A stretch of DNA of 43,550 nucleotides from Streptomyces sp. OR43 (GTDB lineage: Bacteria; Actinomycetota; Actinomycetes; Streptomycetales; Streptomycetaceae). The position numbers and the translations under genes were made by a program. Shown here piece by piece: positions 22,512 through 30,468 of the stretch. Under the pieces are notes generated by a model, which searched no databases, was not told where the DNA came from, and saw only the letters and a program-made list of their open reading frames with translations. The number at the start of each line of letters is the position of its first letter. Position 1 is the first letter of the stretch. The stretch lies in assembly GCF_008042275.1 (NCBI RefSeq), contig NZ_RDBK01000043.1, positions 39,169 to 82,718 of the forward strand. Reading direction: 5' to 3'.

Positions 22512-22554
22512 CTCAGCATCTCCAGGTCAGAGGTGTCGGACCCACCAGCATCCC

Positions 22555-23112
22555 TCATGGGTCTGACAACGACCCTCGCCGAGCGCTGAGGCGGACCTGC
22601 CGCCGGGTGTCCGGCCACCGCGGCCTGTCCGGCCGAGCCGCACCCGTCGGTGGTTCGACCTCCAGGAACCGGCGGCTGCGCGGTCCGCGGTAGAGCAGGG
22701 CTATCCAACCCAACTCCCGCAGCACCGCGGCACACCGGGTCAGCTCGCTCTCCTCCTCGTGCGCCGCGCCGCTGCCCGCAGGGCCGAGCCACTCCACCCG
22801 TGCGGTGCCCGGTGACGGCCCCGCGGCCACCCGGTACCCCGTCGCCGTGCGCCGGCCCGAGGTGTCAACGGCCGACGCGGCCAGCCCTGCTGCCTCCAGG
22901 GCCAGAGCAACAGCCCGTACCGTCCGGTGCAGTTCCCAGGCAGCCGGAACCGTCTCCGGGGAGGCGGTTGCGGTGTTCGTCAGGCGCCGGATCTGGAGCA
23001 TCCCGGCGAACGCCGTCCGCACCGAGGCGGCTCGTCGGTCGGCCGGGCCCGGAGGCAAAGGGCCCTCGCCGGTGGCCGGTTCGAAACCGGTCTCTTCCTC
23101 GCCGGCGCTCAT
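22555..23112 (-). CDS. Hypothetical protein
   Basis: This 185-residue protein is not recognised. A variable Pro-rich N-terminus precedes an apparent small alpha/beta domain: AAWELHRTVRAVALALEAAG, then RVAAGPSPGTARVEWLGPAG, ESELTRCAAVLRELGWIALL and GPRSRRFLEVEPP. The C-terminus is Arg-rich. The start at 23112 has AAGGGA upstream; the frame is open further, to 23166. The stop of the FAD oxidase lies 59 bases upstream on the same strand. Composition fits a real gene, but no function can be offered. Confidence 0.6.
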   Translation of the reverse strand: MSAGEEETGFEPATGEGPLPPGPADRRAASVRTAFAGMLQIRRLTNTATASPETVPAAWELHRTVRAVALALEAAGLAASAVDTSGRRTATGYRVAAGPSPGTARVEWLGPAGSGAAHEEESELTRCAAVLRELGWIALLYRGPRSRRFLEVEPPTGAARPDRPRWPDTRRQVRLSARRGSLSDP

Positions 23113-23171
23113 CCGGATTCCCTTCGCCGTGTGCTGCGGAGCCAGTGTGCGCCGGCCCACTGACAACCGGG

Positions 23172-24542
23172 TCAGACGCTCCCGAGCACCTTGCCCGGGT
23201 TGAGGATGCCGTGCGGATCGAGTGCTGCCTTGACCGCGTGGTGCATGCCGAGCACGGCCGGGCCCAGTTCCTTGTTCATGCCGCGCATCTTCAGCAGCCC
23301 CACCCCGTGTTCACCGGTCACCGTGCCGCCGAGCGCGATCGCATCGTCCAGGATGTCCTCGAAGGCGTTCTGGGCGCGCCCCCGCGCGGCCTCGTCCCCG
23401 GGCGGCGTGATGATCAGCGGATGGAGGTTGCCGTCACCCGCGTGTGCGATGTTGGCGATGAGAACGTCGTGCCGGGCGGCCGTCCGTTCGATTCTGGCCA
23501 GCATCTCCGGCACGGCGGTCCGGGGCACGCAGACGTCCTCGGTCAGCACCGGACCGAGCCGCTCCAGTGCCGGATAGGCCAGCCGCCTGGCCTGGAACAG
23601 GGCGTCCGCCTCCTGCTGGTCCGTGGAGACCGCGGCCCAGGTCGCCCCGGCGCGTTCGAAGCAGTCGCGGACCAGTTCGGCCTCGGCGTCACCCTCGGCG
23701 CCGGGCGTGTCGACACGGCCGAGCAGCACCACGTCGGCGTCCGCGGACAGGCCCATCTTCTTCCACGCGTCGACCGCGGCCAGGCAGTGGCGGTCGACGA
23801 GTTCGAGCGCGGAGGGGATGACGCCGGACGCGGTCACGGCACTCACGGCCTCACCCGCGGCGACGACGGACGAGAAGTACCCGGCCACCGTCCGTTCCTG
23901 GAGCCTCGCGGGCCGCAGACGCACCGTGATCTCCGTGATCACCCCGAGCGTGCCCTCCGACCCCACCATCAGCCCGGCCAGGTCGTATCCCGCCACACCC
24001 TTCGCGGTCCGGCGGCCCAGCGAGACGACTTCGCCGAGTCCGTTGACGACCTCGAGTCCCAGCACGTAGTCGCGCGTCACGCCGTACTTGACGCAGCACA
24101 TGCCACCGGCGTTGGTCGCGACGTTCCCGCCGATGGTGGACCAGGGGGAACTCGCCGGATCCGGCGGGTACCACAGCCCGTGCTCCGCGCTCGCCGCGCG
24201 CAGATCGTCGTTGACCACACCGGGCTGGACGACGGCCAGTCGCTCCGCACGGTCGATGGCGACGATGCGGTTCATGTCCTCGAAGGACAGGACGATCGCG
24301 CCGTCGACGGCGTTCGCGCCCCCGGACAGACCGGTACCCGCGCCGCGCGGGACCAGTGGGATGCGGTGGGTGACACAGTGGCGCACCACGTCCCGCACCT
24401 CTTCGGTGCTCTGCGGACGTACCACGGCCAGGGGAGTTCCGTACGGTGCCCACTCGGCCTCGTCGTGCTGGTACCGGGTCAGACCCGCGGGATCGGTCAG
24501 GACCCGCCGGGCCGGAATGCTGTCGACCGGTGCGTTCGCCAC
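23172..24542 (-). CDS. FAD-linked oxidase, glycolate oxidase GlcD / D-lactate dehydrogenase-like
   Basis: This 456-residue protein has the PCMH-type FAD-binding domain (about 35-215) with VPRGAGTGLSGGANA, PPDPASSPWSTIGGNVATNA and GGMCCVKYGVTRDYVLGLEVV. A FAD-linked oxidase cap follows, with IAHAGDGNLHPLII and GTVTGEHGVGLLKMRGM; these His and Glu residues bind substrate and metal in this family. It should oxidise a 2-hydroxy acid such as glycolate or D-lactate. GTG 24542 sits 8 bases after GGGAGGTGG; GTG 24554 would leave no spacing. GlcE and GlcF partners are not present. A link to lactaldehyde from the rhamnose pathway is possible but unproven. Confidence 0.9.
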   Translation of the reverse strand: MANAPVDSIPARRVLTDPAGLTRYQHDEAEWAPYGTPLAVVRPQSTEEVRDVVRHCVTHRIPLVPRGAGTGLSGGANAVDGAIVLSFEDMNRIVAIDRAERLAVVQPGVVNDDLRAASAEHGLWYPPDPASSPWSTIGGNVATNAGGMCCVKYGVTRDYVLGLEVVNGLGEVVSLGRRTAKGVAGYDLAGLMVGSEGTLGVITEITVRLRPARLQERTVAGYFSSVVAAGEAVSAVTASGVIPSALELVDRHCLAAVDAWKKMGLSADADVVLLGRVDTPGAEGDAEAELVRDCFERAGATWAAVSTDQQEADALFQARRLAYPALERLGPVLTEDVCVPRTAVPEMLARIERTAARHDVLIANIAHAGDGNLHPLIITPPGDEAARGRAQNAFEDILDDAIALGGTVTGEHGVGLLKMRGMNKELGPAVLGMHHAVKAALDPHGILNPGKVLGSV

Positions 24543-24571
24543 GGTGGTGGCCACCTCCCAAAAGATGTATT

Positions 24572-24587
24572 GGCCATCATTATGGTC
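24572..24587. promoter_or_regulatory. Inverted repeat upstream of the FAD oxidase
   Basis: GGCCAT (24572-24577) and ATGGTC (24582-24587) form a near-perfect inverted repeat around CATT. It lies in a short AT-richer island 30 bases upstream of the oxidase start. It could be a GntR- or similar operator. Confidence 0.4.
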
Positions 24588-24715
24588 GCGGTGCCTCCGG
24601 ACGGTGCGGGCGGCCCCGGGGCCGCAGCCCGTCGCGGGCCCCTCGTGGTGGGGTTGGCAGCGGAACTCGGTAGGCTCGGCCGCTCACGAACCGCGCACCG
24701 AAGGACTCACGTACC

Positions 24716-25579
24716 GTGCCCGAGAACGACAGCGCCCCCGGCACCGATGGGGCGGACGGCAACGACGGCGGTGACCGTGCCGCGCTGCGCGCCGACTGCG
24801 GCAACTGCTTCGGGCTGTGCTGCGTCGCGCTGACCCTCACCCGCTCCGCGGACTTCGCCGTCAACAAGGACGCGGGCCAACCCTGCCGCAACCTTCAGGA
24901 GGACTTCCGCTGCGGCATCCATACCCGCCTGCGGACCGAGGGCTTCGCCGGCTGCACGGTGTACGACTGCTTCGGCGCGGGCCAGAAGGTGTCGGGCGAG
25001 ACCTTCGGCGGGCGGGACTGGCGCACGGCTCCGGAGAGCGCCCAGCAGATGTTCCAGGTCTTCCCGGTCGTACGGCAGCTCCACGAACTCCTCTGGTATC
25101 TCACGGAGGCGGTGTCCCTCGCGCCGGCCCGCTCCCTGCGCGCAGAGGTCCGGCGCAGCCTGGACGAGACCGAACGCCTCACCCGCCTCGACGCGAACGC
25201 CCTCGCGGAGCTGGACGTGGCCACGCACCGTGGCGGTGTCGCCGCCCTGCTCGCCCGCACCAGCGAACTCGTGCGCGCCACCGCCCCCCGGAAGAAGAAG
25301 CGCAGCCACCGGGGCGCCGACCTGATCGCCGCCCGCCTGGGAGGGGCGGATCTGCGGGGTGCCGATCTGCGCGGCGCCTACCTCATCGCCGCGGACCTCG
25401 CCGGCGCCGACCTGCGGCTGGCCGATCTGATCGGCGCGGACTTCCGGGACGCCGACCTGTCCGGCGCCGACCTGACCGGGGCGCTCTTCCTCACCCAGTC
25501 CCAGCTCAACGCGGCCAAGGGGAACGGTGCCACCAGGCTGCCCTCCTCGCTCAGCCGCCCCACCCACTGGAACAAGTGA
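24716..25579 (+). CDS. Pentapeptide-repeat protein with a Cys-rich N-terminal domain
   Basis: This 287-residue protein has two parts. The N-terminal half is Cys-rich: CGNCFGLCC (28-36), then single Cys in PCRNL, FRCGI, GCTVYDC. It resembles metal- or iron-sulfur-chelating domains of the YkgJ type; that comparison is from memory. A helical middle part follows (MFQVFPVVRQLHELLWYL). Residues about 200-260 are pentapeptide repeats of A(D/N)LxG form (GADLIAARLGGADLRGADLR), enough for about two and a half turns of a right-handed beta helix. The GTG start follows GAAGGA. It is convergent with the SRPBCC gene, leaving only 15 bases between stops. Function is unknown. Confidence 0.85.
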   Translation: MPENDSAPGTDGADGNDGGDRAALRADCGNCFGLCCVALTLTRSADFAVNKDAGQPCRNLQEDFRCGIHTRLRTEGFAGCTVYDCFGAGQKVSGETFGGRDWRTAPESAQQMFQVFPVVRQLHELLWYLTEAVSLAPARSLRAEVRRSLDETERLTRLDANALAELDVATHRGGVAALLARTSELVRATAPRKKKRSHRGADLIAARLGGADLRGADLRGAYLIAADLAGADLRLADLIGADFRDADLSGADLTGALFLTQSQLNAAKGNGATRLPSSLSRPTHWNK

Positions 25580-25594
25580 CGGCACGCCGGCTCG

Positions 25595-26119
25595 TCACAC
25601 CTGAGGAGCCTCGTCGGCCGACGAGGTCTCCAGTGCCGCCTTGAGACGCTGGAGCGTGGTGCTGATGTTGCGGCGCTGGAACTCGGCGAACGTGTGCCCC
25701 CGGGTGGCTGCCCGGTCGAAGGCGTTGGCCACGAAGTCCGGCCAGGCGCGGCGGTCGTCCGTCCAGATCTCGGTGACCCGGGTGCCGCCGTCCACGGCCT
25801 CGAAGCGGTACTCCCAGGTGGCGATCGCCCCCGGCAGCCGGGGCCGCTTCGCACCGATGGCATGGACGCGGAAGGCGAACCGTTCGCCCGGGTCGGCCGC
25901 CGTCACCGTGCACCTGGTCGTCCAGCGCAAGGCCCCGCGCTTGTTCCGGCCCTCGAAGACCATCCCGACGTACGCGCCCCGACGCTGTCCGAGCACCGTC
26001 GCGCCCCGGTTCTCCGGACTCCAGCGCCCCATCTCCGTGGGGTCGCTCAAGTGGTCGTACACGAGCGAGGGTTCGGCGAGAACCACGATGCTGTCCGACA
26101 CGGACATGGTGCGGGGCAT
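25595..26119 (-). CDS. SRPBCC family protein (polyketide cyclase/dehydrase-like)
   Basis: This 174-residue protein has the START-like SRPBCC fold: an opening strand (MSVSDSIVVLAEPSLVYDHL), the conserved DPTEMGRWSPENRG turn, middle strands (FEGRNKRGALRWTTRC, FAFRVHAIG, ATWEYRFEAVDGGTRVTEIW), and a long C-terminal helix (FAEFQRRNISTTLQRLKAALE). The fold binds hydrophobic ligands; most single-gene members have no known role. The start at 26119 has GGAAG upstream. It is divergent from the radical SAM gene across 224 bases containing a CGCGAA-N3-TTCGCG palindrome. Confidence 0.88.
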   Translation of the reverse strand: MPRTMSVSDSIVVLAEPSLVYDHLSDPTEMGRWSPENRGATVLGQRRGAYVGMVFEGRNKRGALRWTTRCTVTAADPGERFAFRVHAIGAKRPRLPGAIATWEYRFEAVDGGTRVTEIWTDDRRAWPDFVANAFDRAATRGHTFAEFQRRNISTTLQRLKAALETSSADEAPQV

Positions 26120-26261
26120 GAGCACTTCCGTTCCGCGGCCGACTGCGGCAACCCCGGGGCGTCGGAACGGCCGCACGGCCGACGGGCTCCCGGGCCCCAC
26201 ACCCTACTCACCGGTCACATAGGGGCGGGCGCCGGGTTCAGGCCGTTTCGGCGGCCGGAAG

Positions 26262-26276
26262 CGCGAACGCTTCGCG
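26262..26276. promoter_or_regulatory. Palindrome upstream of the radical SAM gene
   Basis: CGCGAA (26262-26267) and TTCGCG (26271-26276) form a perfect inverted repeat around CGC, 68 bases before the radical SAM start. It is a candidate repressor site; no adjacent regulator gene is present. Confidence 0.35.
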
Positions 26277-26343
26277 TCCCTGGTTCGTTGGACAGGACGG
26301 CGTACGCGCGACACCCTCCACGACCGGACCCAGGAGCCCGCAC

Positions 26344-27714
26344 ATGACCGGCCGAACCGACCCCGGCAGTACCGACACGAGCCGCACCCGCCTGATCGAG
26401 CGGCTGATGGAGCAGTTCCCGCACGTGCCGCGGGAGGCCGTCATCAAGGAGGACCTGCTGCGCGGCGGTGTGGCCTTCGACGAGTCCGCGCTCAGTGACA
26501 ACGAGGGCGGTGACGTCAAGCCGAAGTCGTACTTCATCTTCTCGTTCGACCACGGCACCCTGCCCGAGCTCGGCGCGGCGGCGCTGCGCCGTCCGCCCGA
26601 GGAGATCGTGCTCACCGGCGGCCCGTACGAACTGCGGCGCACGGTGGTCTCCGTGCGCGTCAATCCGGCGTCTCCGTACCGCGTGGCGTCCGACGCCGAC
26701 GGAGTGCTCGGGCTGTACCTCGACGGCCGGCGGATCTCCGACGTGGGCCTGCCTCCCATGCCGGACTACTACCGTCACACCCTCGGCAACGGCAAGTCGG
26801 TCATGGAGGTCGCGCCGACCATCCAATGGGGCTACCTGGTCTACCTGACGGTCTTCCGCGTCTGTCAGTACTTCGGCGCGAAGGAGGAGTGCCAGTACTG
26901 CGACATCAACCACAACTGGCGTCAGCACAAGGCGGCGGGCCGCCCCTACACCGGGGTGAAGCCCGTCGAGGAGGTCCTGGAGGCACTGGCCATCATCGAC
27001 CGGTACGACACGGCGAAGACCTCGACCGCCTACACCCTCACCGGCGGCGCCATCACGTCCCACATCGGCGGACGGGACGAGGCCGACTTCTACGGCCAGT
27101 ACGCCAAGGCCATCGAGGAACGGTTCCCCGGCCGCTGGATCGGCAAGGTCGTCGCCCAGGCTCTGCCCAAGGCAGACGTCCAGCGCTTCCATGACTACGG
27201 CGTGCAGATCTACCACCCCAACTACGAGGTGTGGGACCGCAGGCTGTTCGAGCTCTACTGCCCCGGCAAGGAGCGCTACGTCGGACGCGACGAGTGGCAC
27301 CGCCGCATCCTGGACTCCGCCGATGTCTTCGGTGCGCGCAACGTCATCCCCAACTTCGTCGCGGGCGTGGAGATGGCCGAGCCGTTCGGCTTCACCACGG
27401 TGAAGGAGGCGATCGACTCCACGACCGAGGGCCTGCGGTTCTTCATGTCGCACGGCATCACCCCGCGCTTCACCACCTGGTGCCCCGAACCGACGACACC
27501 GCTCGGCAAAACGAACCCGGACGGCGCGCCGCTGGAGTACCACATCCGGTTGCTGGAGGCCTATCGCTCGACGATGGAGGAGTACGGACTCAGCTCACCT
27601 CCCGGCTACGGGCCGCCCGGTCCCGGACGCGCGGTGTTCTCCGTCAGCTCCTTCATGGACAGCCTGCCGGCCCGGCAGGAAGACGACCGGACCGGGGCCG
27701 GCGCGAGCTCCTAG
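26344..27714 (+). CDS. Radical SAM enzyme with a CX8CX2C cluster motif
   Basis: This 456-residue protein carries Cys174, Cys183 and Cys186 in VCQYFGAKEECQYCDINHNW, a CX8CX2C arrangement instead of the canonical CX3CX2C. The aromatic residue before the last Cys and the following TIM-barrel strands (TAYTLTGGAITS as a GGE-like SAM-binding strand, WIGKVVAQALPKADVQRF, GVQIYHPNYEVWDRRLF, NVIPNFVAGVEM) support the radical SAM fold in the biotin-synthase direction. I recall similarly wide motifs in the MSMEG_0568-type family, but the neighbours of that cluster are absent here. Residues 1-150 are an extra N-terminal domain. The ATG follows AGGAG. The product is unknown. Confidence 0.85.
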   Translation: MTGRTDPGSTDTSRTRLIERLMEQFPHVPREAVIKEDLLRGGVAFDESALSDNEGGDVKPKSYFIFSFDHGTLPELGAAALRRPPEEIVLTGGPYELRRTVVSVRVNPASPYRVASDADGVLGLYLDGRRISDVGLPPMPDYYRHTLGNGKSVMEVAPTIQWGYLVYLTVFRVCQYFGAKEECQYCDINHNWRQHKAAGRPYTGVKPVEEVLEALAIIDRYDTAKTSTAYTLTGGAITSHIGGRDEADFYGQYAKAIEERFPGRWIGKVVAQALPKADVQRFHDYGVQIYHPNYEVWDRRLFELYCPGKERYVGRDEWHRRILDSADVFGARNVIPNFVAGVEMAEPFGFTTVKEAIDSTTEGLRFFMSHGITPRFTTWCPEPTTPLGKTNPDGAPLEYHIRLLEAYRSTMEEYGLSSPPGYGPPGPGRAVFSVSSFMDSLPARQEDDRTGAGASS

Positions 27715-27721
27715 AGGACGC

Positions 27722-27774
27722 TTCCGCCTCTGCTTCCGGCGTGGTGTCCGATGACGTCGGAGGCAGAGGCGGAA
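27722..27774 (+). terminator. Terminator of the radical SAM gene
   Basis: TTCCGCCTCTGC (27722-27733) pairs exactly with GCAGAGGCGGAA (27763-27774). The inner bases TTCCG and CGGAG extend the stem to 17 bp with one G-U pair. It starts eight bases after the stop codon. The rest of the gap, to 28041, shows no gene or signal I can support. Confidence 0.88.
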
Positions 27775-28041
27775 CCCCGACGATGCCCACACACCACAGG
27801 GGCCCCGGAGGGCCGAGCGTCCGGGCAGGGCGACAGCATGCCGAGGCGGCCGTAGCCTCCGGCTCGGGCATCTCCTCGGCGTTGTCGTCGCCGGTCCCCG
27901 GCGGGGGCTCGATCCGTCCGGGCGTGTGCTGACGACCCACCAGTCCGCCCATTCCCCCGGGCGGGTGCGTGGCGCGTACTCACCCCCGCCGGGGTTGGGC
28001 CGCGCGTCCCGTACCCCCGGCGCACACCGGCCGGACGGACC

Positions 28042-28701
28042 TCAGGCCCGCCACTCGGCGGTCCGCTCGGCCGACGCCGAGGCCAGGGCCTTCTCGATCG
28101 CTGCGACATCACCCCGGTCGCCGTACACCGGCGTCCCCGGCTGCTGGCGCCACGACTCGTCGATCCCGCCCGCGTCCACCGTGTCGAAGCCCAGTTCGTC
28201 GATCAGGTCACGGACGGTCCGCTTCGCCGCGGCGTCGTCTCCGGCCACCGGCAGCGCCTGGCGGCCCGCACTGCCGCTGGGACGGCCGTTGGCGAGGATG
28301 TCCTGTGCGTAGGTCCCGTTGAAGGCCTTGATGACGGGATGGCCGATCTGCTCCTCCGTCCACCGGCTCTCCGGCAGGCCGTCCTCGATCGCCGCGATCC
28401 GCCCGTCGCGCTCGCGCGGGTAGTAGTTCCCCGTGTCGATGACCGCGACGCCCTCAGCGGCTCCGTCGAGGAAACCCGAAGGCAGGGCCGGGACGGCCTT
28501 GAGCGGAACGGTGACGACCACGACCTGGGCGCCCTTCGCCGCCTCGGCGGCGGTGACGGCGGTGGCCCCGGTCTCCGCGACCAGCGCGCTGAGCGTTTCC
28601 GGGCCGCGCGAGTTGGCGACGGACACGTCGTGGCCGAGGGCGGTGAGGCGCCGGGTGAGGTTGCCGCCGATATTCCCTGCGCCGATGATGCCGATCTTCA
28701 T
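28042..28701 (-). CDS. NADPH-dependent F420 reductase-type oxidoreductase (Npd-like)
   Basis: This 219-residue protein is a Rossmann-fold dehydrogenase of the F420-dependent NADP reductase family. It opens MKIGIIGAGNIGGNLTRRL, with VSVANSRGPETL after the second strand; Asn, Ser and Arg there bind the 2'-phosphate of NADPH. Later motifs are VVVVTVPLKAV, VIDTGNYYPRERD, VIKAFNGTYAQDIL and LPVAGDDAAAKRTVRDLI. Many such short family members act on unknown ketones rather than F420. The start ATG follows GGAAGG. The gene is monocistronic and divergent from the lysozyme gene. Confidence 0.88.
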   Translation of the reverse strand: MKIGIIGAGNIGGNLTRRLTALGHDVSVANSRGPETLSALVAETGATAVTAAEAAKGAQVVVVTVPLKAVPALPSGFLDGAAEGVAVIDTGNYYPRERDGRIAAIEDGLPESRWTEEQIGHPVIKAFNGTYAQDILANGRPSGSAGRQALPVAGDDAAAKRTVRDLIDELGFDTVDAGGIDESWRQQPGTPVYGDRGDVAAIEKALASASAERTAEWRA

Positions 28702-28898
28702 GGATCCGACCTTCCGCTGGTGCGTGCGTGCGTGACGTGAAACGGGTCTCGCCGGTTCACCAACCGCTGTCGGGCCGGAGCTATTCCACGCGCCGTCGCA
28801 CTGATTCTCCCGGCTGGTCGGACGGATGGGAGCCGCATGGTGCGGGCACGTATCAGGGAAGGAAGTGGAATGACCGGACCCTGCGTGAGGCGGTACCC

Positions 28899-29450
28899 AT
28901 GCTGCACGGTGTTGACGTCAGTGCCTATCAGCCGTCCTTCGAAACGGACGGGCTGGACTTTGTCTTCATCAAGGCCACCGAGGGCCGTTCGTACATAAAT
29001 CCGCGTCTGGCGGCCCAGGCCGAGCGAGCCCGGGACGCGGAATGCGTGGTCGGGTTCTACCACTTCCTGTGGCCGGGGAATATCACGGCCCAGGCGGAAT
29101 ACTTCCTGAGCAAGGCACCGGAAAAGGCGGGCGAGCTGCTGGCCGTGGACTGGGAGCAGAACGGCGAGGGCACCCACGCGAGCAACGCGGAGAAGGACCG
29201 CTTCATCCGCGAGGTCAAACGGCGGCGTCCGCACCACAAGGTCCTGCTCTACTGCAACCGCTACTTCTGGCTGAATCACGACACGACGTCGTACGCCGGG
29301 GACGGTCTCTGGATCGCCGACTACGTCACCGCCGGAAAGCCGCGTATCAAGGCGTCCTGGCGCATCCACCAGTACACCGACGAGCCGCTCGACAAGGACG
29401 TTGCCGCCTTCTCCTCCCGGGCGGCCATGCGCACCTGGGCGCGGGGGTAG
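28899..29450 (+). CDS. GH25 family lysozyme without a signal peptide
   Basis: This 183-residue protein is a compact GH25 muramidase that cleaves the MurNAc-GlcNAc beta-1,4 bond. It opens HGVDVSAYQ (D6), has FVFIKATEGRSYINP, GFYHFLW, the catalytic DWEQNG (D84, E86), VLLYCNRYFW and WRIHQYTDEP. ATG 28899 has GAGGCGG upstream. A longer open frame exists from 28728, but its extra residues are unrelated to GH25 and include no secretion signal. Lack of a signal peptide is unusual for a host wall enzyme and resembles phage endolysins, though no phage genes are nearby. The perfect hairpin at 29497-29531 may terminate it. Confidence 0.85.
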   Translation: MLHGVDVSAYQPSFETDGLDFVFIKATEGRSYINPRLAAQAERARDAECVVGFYHFLWPGNITAQAEYFLSKAPEKAGELLAVDWEQNGEGTHASNAEKDRFIREVKRRRPHHKVLLYCNRYFWLNHDTTSYAGDGLWIADYVTAGKPRIKASWRIHQYTDEPLDKDVAAFSSRAAMRTWARG

Positions 29451-29496
29451 CGACAGAACGGGGGAGAGGGCGTCGCGATCGCCGCGTCAGACACCT

Positions 29497-29531
29497 CGTA
29501 GGTGCATACCCAAGATGGGTATGCACCTACG
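29497..29531. promoter_or_regulatory. Perfect palindrome with 16-bp arms abutting the marR start
   Basis: CGTAGGTGCATACCCA (29497-29512) and TGGGTATGCACCTACG (29516-29531) are exact reverse complements around AGA. The site ends two bases before the ATG of the MarR gene at 29534 and replaces any ribosome site. It is a strong candidate autoregulatory operator. As RNA it would form a 16-bp stem 46 bases after the lysozyme stop, so it could also be a terminator. Confidence 0.8.
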
Positions 29532-29533
29532 AT

Positions 29534-30010
29534 ATGCGGGTGAACGAGAACGAGACGCCGCCCAGTCTCCTGGGACTCACGACCTACCTCATGTCTTGGA
29601 CGGGCAAGACCGCGCGGAGCCGCCTCGCCGAGCGGCTGGCGGACCGCGGTCTGCGGCTGAGGCACATGGCCGTGCTGGCCGCGCTGGTTGATCTCGGACC
29701 TCATGTGCAACGGGAACTGGCGGTGCGGCTGGCGATCGACCGCAGCGACATCGTGAAGATCATCGATGAGCTGGACGCGGCCGGGCTGGTGGAACGGGCG
29801 CGCGACATGACCGACCGGCGGCGCGTGACCGTCACCGTCAGCCCGGCCGGCCGTGCGCTGTACGACCGCCTTCAGGCCGACGCGACGGCCGTGCAGGACG
29901 ACGTTCTGGCGCCGTTGAACGCGCGCGAACGCGCCCGGCTGGCGGCCCTGTTGTCGCGTGTCCACGGGCATCTCCAGAGCGGCACCGGGACACCTCGGCC
30001 AAGTCGCTGA
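29534..30010 (+). CDS. MarR family transcriptional regulator
   Basis: This 158-residue MarR protein has SLLGLTTYLMSWTGKTARSR as its first dimer helix, RLRHMAVLAALVDLG, the recognition region RELAVRLAIDRSDIVKIIDEL, and the wing RARDMTDRRRVTVTVSPAG. The C-terminal helix is LNARERARLAALLSRVHGHL. The start ATG lies two bases after a perfect palindrome and has no Shine-Dalgarno sequence; a leaderless mRNA is likely, and GTG 29540 is an alternative start. No divergent partner is present: the lysozyme gene upstream is on the same strand. Autorepression through the palindrome is the simplest reading. Confidence 0.92.
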   Translation: MRVNENETPPSLLGLTTYLMSWTGKTARSRLAERLADRGLRLRHMAVLAALVDLGPHVQRELAVRLAIDRSDIVKIIDELDAAGLVERARDMTDRRRVTVTVSPAGRALYDRLQADATAVQDDVLAPLNARERARLAALLSRVHGHLQSGTGTPRPSR

Positions 30011-30045
30011 CCCATTCCGCGCCCCGGGTGCGGCAGACTTCCTCG

Positions 30046-30315
30046 GTGACCACTGCCGCGGCTCAGCCGCCTCGTGACCGTGCACTCGGGCGCGGAATCG
30101 CCACTCTCATTCCGCAGGCCGCGACCGCGACGCCGGCCGAGCAGGCGGCCGCCGTGCTCACGGCCATGCAGAGCGTTCCGGTACGGGTGGGCGTACTCCA
30201 GGCCGCCGTCGTGCTGCTGGAGGAACGGGTGCGCGCCACGGACGACGAGGCGGAGCGCGCCGCGGCGGCGACCACCGTGGCGATGCTCCGCAGCGCCATC
30301 GGCCAGGCCTGCTGA
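30046..30315 (+). CDS. Small protein with a ParB-like N-terminal box
   Basis: This 89-residue protein starts at GTG 30046 (GTG 30028 is also in frame). Neither has a clear ribosome site; it lies 35 bases after the MarR stop. Residues 10-24, RDRALGRGIATLIPQ, closely resemble the ParB N-terminal motif (RRGLGRGLGALIP in actinobacteria), the segment that contacts and stimulates ParA. The rest is helical (TPAEQAAAVLTAMQSVPVRV, AAVVLLEERVRATDDEAERA) and has no ParB CTPase or HTH domain. Third-position GC is very high, supporting a real gene. The ParB link is by motif only; the role is unknown. Confidence 0.65.
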   Translation: MTTAAAQPPRDRALGRGIATLIPQAATATPAEQAAAVLTAMQSVPVRVGVLQAAVVLLEERVRATDDEAERAAAATTVAMLRSAIGQAC

Positions 30316-30429
30316 CTGCCGCTGCCCCCGTGCCGAGCCGCCTCGTGTGCGGAACGTGGAGGTCCTGGCCGCGCGGCCGAAACCGCCTGCTCCTGGTGGG
30401 AGTTGTGGCGACGGCGCTTGCGTGACCCA

Positions 30430-30459
30430 TTGACAGTCTCCCCGCTCCCTCACTACCGT
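30430..30459 (+). promoter_or_regulatory. Promoter of the sugar ABC transporter operon
   Basis: TTGACA (30430-30435) and TACCGT (30454-30459) are separated by 18 bases, a near-consensus HrdB-type promoter. Transcription would start near 30466, leaving a leader of about 205 bases before the binding-protein gene. The rest of the gap 30316-30670 shows no gene. Confidence 0.8.
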
Positions 30460-30468
30460 CACGCCAAC

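Noticed and set aside
28728..28898. An N-terminal extension of the GH25 lysozyme
   Set aside because: The extra 57 codons are unrelated to GH25 and have no signal peptide. ATG 28899 has a ribosome site and starts the domain exactly.
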